Assembly: GCA_002293455.1 (NCBI GenBank)
Contig: DBDH01000059.1
Location: 1-12,582 of the forward strand
From: Treponema sp. UBA937
GTDB taxonomy: Bacteria > Spirochaetota > Spirochaetia > Treponematales > Breznakiellaceae
Length of the DNA: 12,582 nucleotides
Direction: 5' to 3'
Within the stretch, counting starts at the first letter, position 1. Each line of letters opens with the position of its first letter. The notes beneath the pieces were generated by a model. That model worked only from the letters and a program-made list of their open reading frames with translations. It was not told the DNA's origin and ran no database searches. The position numbers and the translations under genes are program-made. Positions 1 to 6,521 of the stretch are shown piece after piece.

Positions 1-9
1 GTTATTGAC

Positions 10-54
10 CTCATAACCGGACGGTCCTGGGTTCGAGTCCCCGAAGGCCCACCA
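10..54 (+). tRNA. 3' fragment of tRNA-Met (CAT), probable attachment-site scar
   Basis: The segment has an anticodon loop CTCATAA (10-16), the 3' half of an anticodon stem CCGGA (17-21), a variable loop, a T arm CTGGG-TTCGAGT-CCCCG (27-43) with one T-C mismatch, the acceptor strand AAGGCCC, a discriminator A and an encoded CCA (52-54). The preceding bases 1-9 (TTGAC directly before the loop) cannot pair with CCGGA, so the 5' half of the tRNA is not there. Homology starting exactly in the anticodon loop is the usual footprint of integration into a tRNA gene by a tyrosine integrase, which leaves a duplicated 3' half at one junction. The fragment is most likely non-functional. Only nine bases lie upstream, so a degenerate intact tRNA is not fully excluded. 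Confidence 0.7.
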
Positions 55-59
55 AACAA

Positions 60-108
60 AACAAATCCGAACCGCCCCGTGTTCTTTGGGGATGTGTTCG
101 GATTTGTT
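60..108. terminator. Bidirectional rho-independent terminator
   Basis: A perfect 13-bp stem is formed by AACAAATCCGAAC (60-72) and GTTCGGATTTGTT (96-108), with an inner CCCC/GGGG stem (75-78 with 88-91). A T-rich run follows on the + strand and the A-rich sequence before it is T-rich on the - strand. It can end transcription from the tRNA side and from the leftward XRE gene ending at 129. Confidence 0.75.
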
Positions 109-128
109 GTTATATTTGATGATTTTGT

Positions 129-383
129 TTAGCGGGGTTGCGCAATCAAATCGGCCAACGAAACGCATAACACCTCCGAAAGCATAGTAAGCTCAATATC
201 CGTTACAAAGCGTTCCCCTGTTTCCACTCGGCGTATAAAGTGATTGTCCACATCATAGCCTTTTAGTTGTAGCTGCTTTGCCAACCCTCGTTGAGAAAGC
301 GGCGGATTTTGCTCTCCGCGCAAACGCTTCAAATTCTTTCCGCAAATATTATTCGTGCCATCGGGCGCTTTTATCTTAAACAT
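129..383 (-). CDS. XRE-family helix-turn-helix regulator
   Basis: The 84-residue protein is almost entirely one helix-turn-helix domain. It contains NLKRLRGEQ, then LSQRGLAKQLQLKGYDVD as the HTH core, then IRRVETGERFVTDIELTMLS, which is the typical XRE segment after the recognition helix. The long 'LQLKGYDV' insertion inside the HTH places it with small regulators often found at the ends of Firmicute mobile elements; the regulator at 11748-12014 has the same form. It is transcribed leftward and diverges from the 56-aa ORF at 498, and the shared intergenic region holds a palindrome. It probably represses the divergent promoter and its own gene. The class is clear; the target is inferred. Confidence 0.85.
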   Translation of the reverse strand: MFKIKAPDGTNNICGKNLKRLRGEQNPPLSQRGLAKQLQLKGYDVDNHFIRRVETGERFVTDIELTMLSEVLCVSLADLIAQPR

Positions 384-414
384 TGTTCGGCCTCATTTTT
401 GTTGTTGAAGACTA

Positions 415-461
415 TTTACCACACCACCATTTTAAGCTATAATAAGGCTTGTAGTGGTAAA
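415..461 (+). promoter_or_regulatory. Promoter and candidate operator between XRE gene and 56-aa ORF
   Basis: A consensus -10 TATAAT lies at 438-443, with -35 TTTACC at 415-420 after a 17-base spacer, driving the ORF at 498. A perfect 8-bp inverted repeat TTTACCAC (415-422) / GTGGTAAA (454-461) covers the -35 and the expected start point. That is a typical geometry for repressor binding, presumably by the divergent XRE protein. Confidence 0.6.
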
Positions 462-497
462 CACTATTCAACAGGACAAAATTACTGAGGTGATTTT

Positions 498-668
498 ATG
501 CCCGACTATAAATCCATGTATTATCAGCTTTTCAAAGCGCAAACAAAGGCAATGAGGATTCTTGAAAGCGCCCACCTTGATACAGAAAAGCAGTTTATGG
601 AGTCTCAAGAGCCTGTGGTGTTGGCTGATATGCAAAGTTCACATGAAAATATGGATGAAAGCAAATGA
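498..668 (+). CDS. Small hypothetical protein (56 aa), divergent from XRE
   Basis: A 56-codon ORF starts at ATG 498 after a good ribosome binding site GAGGTGA (487-493) and has a consensus promoter upstream. The product starts MPDYKSMYYQLFKAQTKAM and is a charged, probably helical, soluble polypeptide with no signal peptide or membrane segment. ORFs starting MPDYKxMYxxLF that sit divergent to an XRE gene are, to my recollection, common in clostridial integrative elements, but I know of no assigned function. The position equals that of the 61-aa ORF at 12127 in the right-hand module. Confidence 0.65.
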   Translation: MPDYKSMYYQLFKAQTKAMRILESAHLDTEKQFMESQEPVVLADMQSSHENMDESK

Positions 669-687
669 CCGTTATGACGTATATGTA

Positions 688-716
688 ACCGAAGCGGCTT
701 CTTAGCTCGCTTCGGT
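688..716. terminator. Stem-loop between convergent genes
   Basis: A perfect 9-bp stem ACCGAAGCG (688-696) / CGCTTCGGT (708-716) with an 11-base loop lies between the convergent ends of the 56-aa ORF (668) and the leftward hypothetical gene (725). Location and stem strength fit a bidirectional terminator. No clear T-tract follows on either side, which lowers the confidence. Confidence 0.5.
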
Positions 717-724
717 GGATGCGC

Positions 725-907
725 TCACGATTTGTCTTGTGCCGCCCCTTGTGATTGCCGTGCTTTCCACTCGGCAAACTCTCTTTGCCCTTCTTCGCTG
801 TCATAATAAGCCTTTATCATGGGGAAAAGGCATCGGGCAAAGGATTGTATATCTTGCTTAGAGGGTTCAAAATCGTGGGTAACCGTTTCCTGTTTCTTTT
901 CTGCCAC
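725..907 (-). CDS. Small hypothetical protein downstream of mobC
   Basis: The leftward ORF could start at TTG 982 (85 aa), but I prefer GTG 907 (60 aa) because GGAGG (918-922) lies ten bases upstream; the TTG has no comparable site. The product is acidic and helical, with core HDFEPSKQDIQSFARCLFPM followed by YYDSEEGQREFAEWKARQ. Small proteins of this type follow mobilization genes in gut Firmicute elements; I know no function. In an intact mobilization operon a relaxase gene would normally sit between mobC and accessory ORFs like this one. Here nothing does, which suggests a deletion. Confidence 0.6.
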   Translation of the reverse strand: MAEKKQETVTHDFEPSKQDIQSFARCLFPMIKAYYDSEEGQREFAEWKARQSQGAAQDKS

Positions 908-996
908 CGGCGGTTGTCCTCCATATTCAGTTGTCAACGTGCGTTTTTTTGCTTGTTTATAGCATTTATCACCTGCTTTCAATTATTAAAGTCAAT

Positions 997-1326
997 TCAG
1001 CCCTTGTCCTCACGCGGCAAGCACACAGCGGTAAGTTTGTCCGCTACTGCGGTGATGTGCTCTGCGTGATGACGGAACAGCGGAACATCGAGCAGTCCCA
1101 GTGCATTGGCTTTGTAAGCGATTTGGTGAAGATTGTTGCCCAGCACCCGCACCTCGCGGACAAGCGACCAATAATCTGCCGGTGGGATTTCCACGGGTCT
1201 TTTGCGATTTAGGATTGTGCGTATATAACCCTCTCTCGACATCCTCGTCTTGGCGACATTTTTGTTTAGCGTTTCAAACTCCTTGTCGCTAAACCTCACC
1301 TTAATTTCGTGGGTTCGATAAGTCAT
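997..1326 (-). CDS. mobC: MobC-family relaxosome accessory protein
   Basis: The 109-aa protein has an N-terminal ribbon-helix-helix-like segment (HEIKVRFSDKEFETLNKNV, about residues 6-24, then RMSREGYIRTIL) and the MobC hallmark VRVLGNNLHQIAYKANALG in the second half. MobC proteins bind oriT and help the relaxase nick one strand for conjugative mobilization. The start is ATG 1326, chosen because AAAGGAGA sits just upstream; a longer in-frame extension lacks support. Its ATG overlaps the stop of the leader ORF (ATGA), indicating translational coupling. No relaxase gene follows, so this element would need one in trans or the module is a relic. Confidence 0.9.
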   Translation of the reverse strand: MTYRTHEIKVRFSDKEFETLNKNVAKTRMSREGYIRTILNRKRPVEIPPADYWSLVREVRVLGNNLHQIAYKANALGLLDVPLFRHHAEHITAVADKLTAVCLPREDKG

Positions 1327-1613
1327 GCCATCTCCTTTCCGGCGGGTTTCAGGGCGCAGCCCTGACAAGGCGCTTTTTGGGGACAAAAAGCAATGCTGGC
1401 AAGGACAGTAGACACTCGTTTTGCCCGCACGATTTTTTGAAACGGACGCACTCCTCCTGTGGGTTCATTACCGTTTTCTGTCGTTCTACCCTTGTGGGTT
1501 CCTGAGGGCCTACCCTGCGCGGTGGTTTCTCGTATCCAACCCCTTGGTGCGCTTTCTGCCGCTTGCAGGTCTTGGCGCACTTTGCCGGGGTTGTAGTCCA
1601 CATGGACGGTCAT
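1323..1613 (-). CDS. Leader ORF translationally coupled to mobC (hypothetical)
   Basis: The open frame ends with TGA at 1325-1323, overlapping the mobC ATG as ATGA. From ATG 1613 it encodes 96 residues beginning MTVHVDYNPGKVRQDLQAAE; the rest is basic and of low complexity, without a known domain. A near-perfect Shine-Dalgarno (AAAGGAGG, 1648-1641) lies too far from this ATG. At the right distance is an in-frame ACG (1634-1632) followed by CTG, so the ancestral start may have been an ATG mutated to ACG. The stretch also contains a nic-like sequence, so conservation here may reflect oriT and not protein. Confidence 0.4.
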   Translation of the reverse strand: MTVHVDYNPGKVRQDLQAAESAPRGWIRETTAQGRPSGTHKGRTTENGNEPTGGVRPFQKIVRAKRVSTVLASIAFCPQKAPCQGCALKPAGKEMA

Positions 1614-1787
1614 TCGGTTTTCAAGGTGCAGCGTGGCGAACCTCCTTTCTGTAAGTTGCCGGAAAATGCAAAACCGACACACAACAAACATAACACCCAG
1701 TTGCAGCGACCGCCGGGGTGTTACGTGCTATGTATCGGTGAATATTACGCATTGTGGTAGCTGAATGGACAATGAATACGCTACCGC
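1574..1787. other. Candidate oriT region upstream of mobC
   Basis: This stretch upstream of the leftward mob genes holds several structures. On the - strand there is AAGTGCGCC (1582-1574), the core of the RSF1010/MOBQ nic site. A short palindrome GTCCACATGGAC lies at 1596-1607. An 8-bp inverted repeat TAACACCC/GGGTGTTA is at 1691-1698 and 1716-1723. A near-perfect 8-bp repeat GTGGTAGC/GCTACCGC is at 1754-1761 and 1780-1787. Origins of transfer are usually found next to mobC with this kind of repeat. No experimental match is claimed. From 1614 to 1955 I see no convincing coding region. Confidence 0.4.
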
Positions 1788-1866
1788 TAAGAATAGGATA
1801 CAAGGTTTTCCAACGGTTGTCAATTAAAAAGATGAAAACACTGTATATTTTCTTCGAAATATGGGT

Positions 1867-1872
1867 TATAAT
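1867..1872 (+). promoter_or_regulatory. -10 element of the cargo operon promoter
   Basis: A consensus TATAAT lies 84 bases before the first cargo gene in an AT-rich stretch. No good -35 is found at 16-19 bases (the best is TGTATA at 1842-1847), so the promoter may be weak or activator-dependent. The nuclease gene's ribosome binding site AAGGAAGG (1941-1948) precedes ATG 1956. Confidence 0.45.
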
Positions 1873-1955
1873 GACACCACAAAAACTGATTCTGTTATTG
1901 TTTGGGAAATTGAGCCATTTGCGATGGATAGAAAGATTGTAAGGAAGGCGTTACT

Positions 1956-3146
1956 ATGGATGCGATTGATAGTAATAGTAAGCGTAAAAAGATAACTCAA
2001 ATACTTGCCGAGGAAACTGGCGGCAAGAGCTATAAGGCACACAAATATAGCCTTGATTCGGAACGCTCTTCTTTAGAGTATAATGAAGCAGAAGATAACA
2101 CGTTTGTATGGAAAAAACGCGGCGAGACTGAACCGCCGACTAGCTATAAATCTCTTGATAAGTTAGCGCGATTATTAGCTGACCGCGAGGAACAAGTGCT
2201 AACGTATTTTTTGGATGGTTCACGACATGTGTACAAAGTTGATGATATGGCATATCAAACAAGCACTAGGAGTGTCATCTACCCGACTATAGCAGGGCAG
2301 GTTGGTGTTGGTATTTGCAAGCGCGTGAACAAAAAAATGGCACATGAAGCCTTAAAACGCGAAATTGTTTTGTCTATTCCAAGTATTGCAGATGCGAGTG
2401 GCAAGGGTGGATTTTTTGAAGCATTGTCTGTTAAGCTAAACGAAAGCAAGGAACTAGCTAGAATCAAAAAGTGTGGTTGGGAGTTTTCTACACCGATTCC
2501 ATACGATGTGAAGTATGATGAACGAAAGTTTGAAGACCGTGGGACTGCACGTATACAAGATGCAATGATTGAGCGCGAAAAGATTATGGTCAAACAACTT
2601 GTTCGTGCTGGAAAGCTCAATCAAGACAATTATCTTGTTAAGGATGGCTCACTGGAATATCGTCTTACTAAATCCGACAAAGATGATGATAAAAGTTTTC
2701 AAACTTTTAAGCAGAACTATAATTGGGTAATTGGCTTATCAAAGTCATTTAATCCTGAAGCGTGTTTTGATAAAGGCAAGGCTAACCCAGGTTTTATTGC
2801 GGAGTTGCCACCATATTCAAGAACTCCAGTTGCGTATTATGGAAGTGATAAAGAACCACTTGCCTTTGCTGTCTGGTATGTAAGGCTAAGGGATAAAAAA
2901 TATACTAGAACGCCATTTGACGGTATAGTAAAAGTGGAAAAAATTCTTGTGCGCGAAGAAGAATTGAAAAATGGAATGGAGACAGAAACTGTAGATAGGT
3001 TAAGTGCTTTATTTATCAATGAGCGGAATCCTACTTGCTATGGGCTAGATACACGGTGGGCAAATCATATCTACCCAATTTATCTTACAGAAAGATTTGT
3101 CAAATCACAATATCTCAGCACAGAGAGCTTTTTGCACTTATTTTAG
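1956..3146 (+). CDS. NurA-like nuclease, first gene of cargo operon
   Basis: The 396-aa protein carries the landmarks of the NurA nuclease family in the right order: a first acidic motif FLDGSRHVY (D87), a second KDGSLEYR (D230), then NWVIGLSKSF (about 256-265, the 'vvGvaKs' type motif), and the C-terminal TRWANHIYPIYLTE with H371. NurA enzymes degrade DNA ends, typically driven by the HerA translocase, using metal bound by such Asp residues. The next gene is HerA-like and starts 13 bases after this stop, so the two likely act as one complex. There are no membrane segments and it is presumably cytoplasmic. The family call rests on motifs read by eye; overall divergence from archaeal NurA is large. 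Confidence 0.75.
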   Translation: MDAIDSNSKRKKITQILAEETGGKSYKAHKYSLDSERSSLEYNEAEDNTFVWKKRGETEPPTSYKSLDKLARLLADREEQVLTYFLDGSRHVYKVDDMAYQTSTRSVIYPTIAGQVGVGICKRVNKKMAHEALKREIVLSIPSIADASGKGGFFEALSVKLNESKELARIKKCGWEFSTPIPYDVKYDERKFEDRGTARIQDAMIEREKIMVKQLVRAGKLNQDNYLVKDGSLEYRLTKSDKDDDKSFQTFKQNYNWVIGLSKSFNPEACFDKGKANPGFIAELPPYSRTPVAYYGSDKEPLAFAVWYVRLRDKKYTRTPFDGIVKVEKILVREEELKNGMETETVDRLSALFINERNPTCYGLDTRWANHIYPIYLTERFVKSQYLSTESFLHLF

Positions 3147-3159
3147 GGAGGAACGCATA

Positions 3160-4833
3160 ATGCCTAAGAACAAACTCATTGGAAAAGTTCTTGCAACAGA
3201 AAAGACCCCAACAACTATAGACGAATTCCATTTTTGGACGAACTCAGATACCAAACTGAACGCCTTTGACATCGTTAAGGTAGAGCGGGCGGATGGTACA
3301 AATACTTTCGGTGTCATCGAAAGTATCTCGCATATTACAGATGCAACGAGTTTTCTCACCAACTTCATTTCTAGCGATTTTGGCGATGTTGATATTCCCG
3401 AACCCACATTTCGTGTGGGAATGAACTATGCGCGAGCAAAAGTGTCTTTCAACACGAATGGCGACTATACGCCTGTACATAATAATTCCAAAGTTTTTCT
3501 TGCCAATTCTGACGAGATAACATTTGCATTAGGCTTGGATAAAGTGGAAAATCCCCTTGTCTGTGGTTCGCTTAAGATGTATGAGGGAACACAAGATGAG
3601 GTTACCTTGCCAGTAAATCTTAACGCGAAATTTTTGCTTGGTTCAGAAGGCGCTCATCTAAATATTTCAGGTATTTCAGGGTTGGCAGCTAAAACTTCCT
3701 ATGCTATGTTCTTGATGAAATCCATCCAAGACACATACTCTGCAAAAAAAGATGATGACAGCGTTGCTTTTGTTCTTTTTAATGTAAAAGGGCGCGATTT
3801 GATGGCTATAGACAGACCTAACGATGACTTGGACGAGCAAACAATCAATGAGTACAAAACGATTAGCTTATCTCAAACACCATTCAAAAATGCAAAATAC
3901 TACATCCCATATTATGATAGCAAATCTGCAAAGCAAAGTACCTATTTAACGCGTGATGATGTTTCAAGTTACCTTGAAAGTGGCAAACTCAAAAAGTTTA
4001 AGTATGTCTATGAAGAGGATAAAGAAAGCATTGAAATGATGTTTGCAAATGTTGAAGACCCCAATCAAACGATGGAGTCTATTGTCAGCAAAATCATTGA
4101 CGAGCGCGATTCCGATTTCGGCGGCCTAAAAACATGGACTGAGTTTTTAGATACAGTAAGCGAAAACTCACAAAAGGGCTCAAGCGGCTCGAAAGGTGAA
4201 ATATCAGTTTTAAGTTGGCGCAAATTCAAAAGGATTGTTAATAAGGCCGTCAAGAATGACGATATGTTCGCCAATAGAGTTTTGCCTAATCAAAACGAAT
4301 GCCGATTGGCTGATGAATTAAAACGTATTGGAAAAAACGAAGTACATGTAATTGACATTGCCAAATTGCCAGAAGACAAGCAAGCATTTGTCTTTGGTGA
4401 TGCTGTAAAAACCATATACAATCTAAAACTTGGTGAGTATGATAACGAAAGCGATGTTGCCCCTCCCTCGCGTATTGTCATCTTTATTGACGAACTAAAC
4501 AAATACGCATCCAGTGATGTTCCTAAAAGTTCACCTATACTTCGGCAAATATTGGATGTAACTGAGCGTGGGCGTTCTCTTGGTGTGGTTCTATTTGGGG
4601 CAGAGCAGTTCCGCTCCGCAATTCATAAGCGTGTAACGGGAAACTGTGCTACACACGCTTATGGTAGGACGAACTCTGTTGAAACGTCTACGGGCGATTA
4701 TAAAAGTCTGCCCGACACGTATCGAAATATGCTTACAAGGCTTGCACCGGGTGAGTATTTGATACAAAACCCCGTTTATCGCTCGCTTCTGAAGATAAAA
4801 TTTCCAAAACCTATATATAAACAATTTAAGTAG
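3160..4833 (+). CDS. HerA-like DNA-translocating ATPase
   Basis: The 557-aa protein starts at ATG 3160, chosen over an in-frame upstream ATG inside the nuclease gene because AGGGAGGAA precedes it. The N-terminus (LIGKVLATEKTPTTIDEFHF and FGVIESISH near residue 50) is a HAS-barrel-type domain as in HerA. The Walker A region is GISGLAAKTS (171-180), with Ala where the Gly before Lys is usual. Walker B is IVIFIDE (439-445), followed by an arginine-rich segment typical of the HerA/FtsK superfamily. A long insertion at about 215-375 separates Walker A and B. HerA forms hexamers that move along duplex DNA and feed NurA. It sits between the NurA-like and GHKL genes with gaps of 13 and 11 bases. Confidence 0.85.
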   Translation: MPKNKLIGKVLATEKTPTTIDEFHFWTNSDTKLNAFDIVKVERADGTNTFGVIESISHITDATSFLTNFISSDFGDVDIPEPTFRVGMNYARAKVSFNTNGDYTPVHNNSKVFLANSDEITFALGLDKVENPLVCGSLKMYEGTQDEVTLPVNLNAKFLLGSEGAHLNISGISGLAAKTSYAMFLMKSIQDTYSAKKDDDSVAFVLFNVKGRDLMAIDRPNDDLDEQTINEYKTISLSQTPFKNAKYYIPYYDSKSAKQSTYLTRDDVSSYLESGKLKKFKYVYEEDKESIEMMFANVEDPNQTMESIVSKIIDERDSDFGGLKTWTEFLDTVSENSQKGSSGSKGEISVLSWRKFKRIVNKAVKNDDMFANRVLPNQNECRLADELKRIGKNEVHVIDIAKLPEDKQAFVFGDAVKTIYNLKLGEYDNESDVAPPSRIVIFIDELNKYASSDVPKSSPILRQILDVTERGRSLGVVLFGAEQFRSAIHKRVTGNCATHAYGRTNSVETSTGDYKSLPDTYRNMLTRLAPGEYLIQNPVYRSLLKIKFPKPIYKQFK

Positions 4834-4844
4834 GGGTAAAAACT

Positions 4845-6521
4845 ATGGCTGAAAACTCTTTTGGCGCAAATATAATAGAGATTTTAACCGCAGGGATGTA
4901 TCAAGATTCCAAGGTTATTTATCGTGAGTATATTCAAAACTCATGCGACCAAATCGACAAAGCTGAACAGTTAGGCATACTGAAACCTCGCAATACCAGT
5001 AGCAAATACCCCGATTTGGGCGAAGGCAAAGTTGACATTTGGTTAGAACCCGAAAAACGGTATATTGCCATTGAAGATAACGCCACGGGTATCAAGGCAG
5101 ACGAGTTTCAGCGTACCCTCTTGAACATTGCCGACTCAGACAAAATTGTAGGACAAGACAAAGGCTTCCGTGGAATCGGACGCCTTTGTGGGCTTGCCTA
5201 TTGTAGAAAATTGATATTCACATCACGATGGAATGGTGAAAGTGATGTTTCCATATTAGAATGCGATGCCCTAAAAATGCGGGAAATGATAAATGAAGCT
5301 AACACAAAAGTGAGAAAGCATTCTGCAAATGATGTAATCAACGCAATGACCAGTTTTCGTACCCGTACGGTTAGCAAAGATGACCCTGAGCATTTTTTCA
5401 AAGTCGAACTGATTGATGTCAACAAAGAGAATGAAGAATTGTTTGGCGGACGAGACGAGAATAGTATTGAACAACTATCTGATTATCTTTCTTTTGTTGC
5501 ACCAGTCCCGTATCAAGCGAACTTCATGTACCGCACCGAAATATATGAACATGCAAAACAACTTGGAGTGAATATAGACGAATACGATATAAGGGTAGAC
5601 GGCGCGCCAATTTTCAAGAAATATAAAACTCACCTCAAGACAGGTAATGGGCAAGATGATGTCTATGGTGTAGAGTGCCACGATTTTGAAGATAACAATG
5701 GCAACTTACTTGGGTGGATGTGGTTTGGTAAAACCAGTTTTAAGGCTGCTATAAAAGATGAAGAAATCAGTCGTGGTCTACGGTTGCGCAAAGAAAACAT
5801 TCAAATTGGAGAAAAAGATGCCTTACGGGACATGTTTACGCGCGAAGCGAGCCGAAGAGGTAATAACTATTTTATTGGTGAAATATTTGCCATTTCGCAT
5901 GAGTTAATCCCCAATTCACAGCGCTCATATTTTAATGAAAATCCGACTAGGATTGTATTTGAACATGCCCTTAAGGACTACTTTAACAACACGTTATATC
6001 AGATATATTATGAAGGTTCTGATATAAACAGTAGTATAAAAAAGCTGTCTTCATTTAATGACCGTGCAACCGAGTTCCAAAAGAAAAAGGATGAAGGTAA
6101 GTTTTTGTCTTCTGATGAGTTGACGCGTGAAGAAAGTGAACTGAGTAAAATAGCAGAGCAGGCAATGCTTGCCCAAAAGAAACTTGCAAGAAAAAGCGAG
6201 AATGGACGTTCGATTATATCCGCTGAGATAGTCGAACGGCGAAGTAGCGAAATAAAGCAAGTTACAAATAATGTTTTTTTAGACAGTTATAAGAAAGAAC
6301 CGACAACTAGCGAAGCAAAACCCAGTGTTCCTCATAACGAAATTGTTTCCCCAAAATCCAAGAAAAAGTTTTTGGTTGATACAATGTTCCCACAAGCCTC
6401 AAAGAGTGAACGCAAGCTCTTAGCGGAAACGCTGAATAAAGTATTTACAATTATTCAGAGAGCTACCGATAAGAAAACCTCTGAGAATCTGATAAAACGA
6501 ATAAAGGAAGAGCTTGAATGA
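4845..6521 (+). CDS. GHKL (Bergerat-fold) ATPase
   Basis: The 558-aa protein opens with a histidine-kinase/Hsp90/MutL-type ATPase domain. The N-box is REYIQNSCD (E28, N32, D35), the G1 box is IEDNATGI (D78, G82), and the G2 box is GFRGIGRLCG (107-116). There is no kinase H-box or response-regulator partner, so this is a Hsp90/MutL/MORC-like conformational ATPase and not a sensor kinase. The middle region (about 150-400) would be the transducer part, and the C-terminus is charged and helical (about 410-480 and 520-558), likely for dimer or partner contacts. Its last codons overlap the radical SAM gene (ATGA), so both are made together. In this setting it may act as the switch or clamp of the system; that is inference. 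Confidence 0.85.
   Translation: MAENSFGANIIEILTAGMYQDSKVIYREYIQNSCDQIDKAEQLGILKPRNTSSKYPDLGEGKVDIWLEPEKRYIAIEDNATGIKADEFQRTLLNIADSDKIVGQDKGFRGIGRLCGLAYCRKLIFTSRWNGESDVSILECDALKMREMINEANTKVRKHSANDVINAMTSFRTRTVSKDDPEHFFKVELIDVNKENEELFGGRDENSIEQLSDYLSFVAPVPYQANFMYRTEIYEHAKQLGVNIDEYDIRVDGAPIFKKYKTHLKTGNGQDDVYGVECHDFEDNNGNLLGWMWFGKTSFKAAIKDEEISRGLRLRKENIQIGEKDALRDMFTREASRRGNNYFIGEIFAISHELIPNSQRSYFNENPTRIVFEHALKDYFNNTLYQIYYEGSDINSSIKKLSSFNDRATEFQKKKDEGKFLSSDELTREESELSKIAEQAMLAQKKLARKSENGRSIISAEIVERRSSEIKQVTNNVFLDSYKKEPTTSEAKPSVPHNEIVSPKSKKKFLVDTMFPQASKSERKLLAETLNKVFTIIQRATDKKTSENLIKRIKEELE

Noticed and set aside
1349..1603. 84-aa - strand ORF overlapping the leader ORF
   Set aside because: It lacks a ribosome binding site, and only the other frame couples to mobC through ATGA.
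1754..1942. 62-aa + strand ORF before the nuclease gene
   Set aside because: It starts at GTG/ATG codons without a ribosome binding site, contains the TATAAT promoter element, and the product looks random.
4845..6521. GHKL gene as a two-component sensor kinase
   Set aside because: No H-box, no sensor or membrane segments, and no response regulator nearby.
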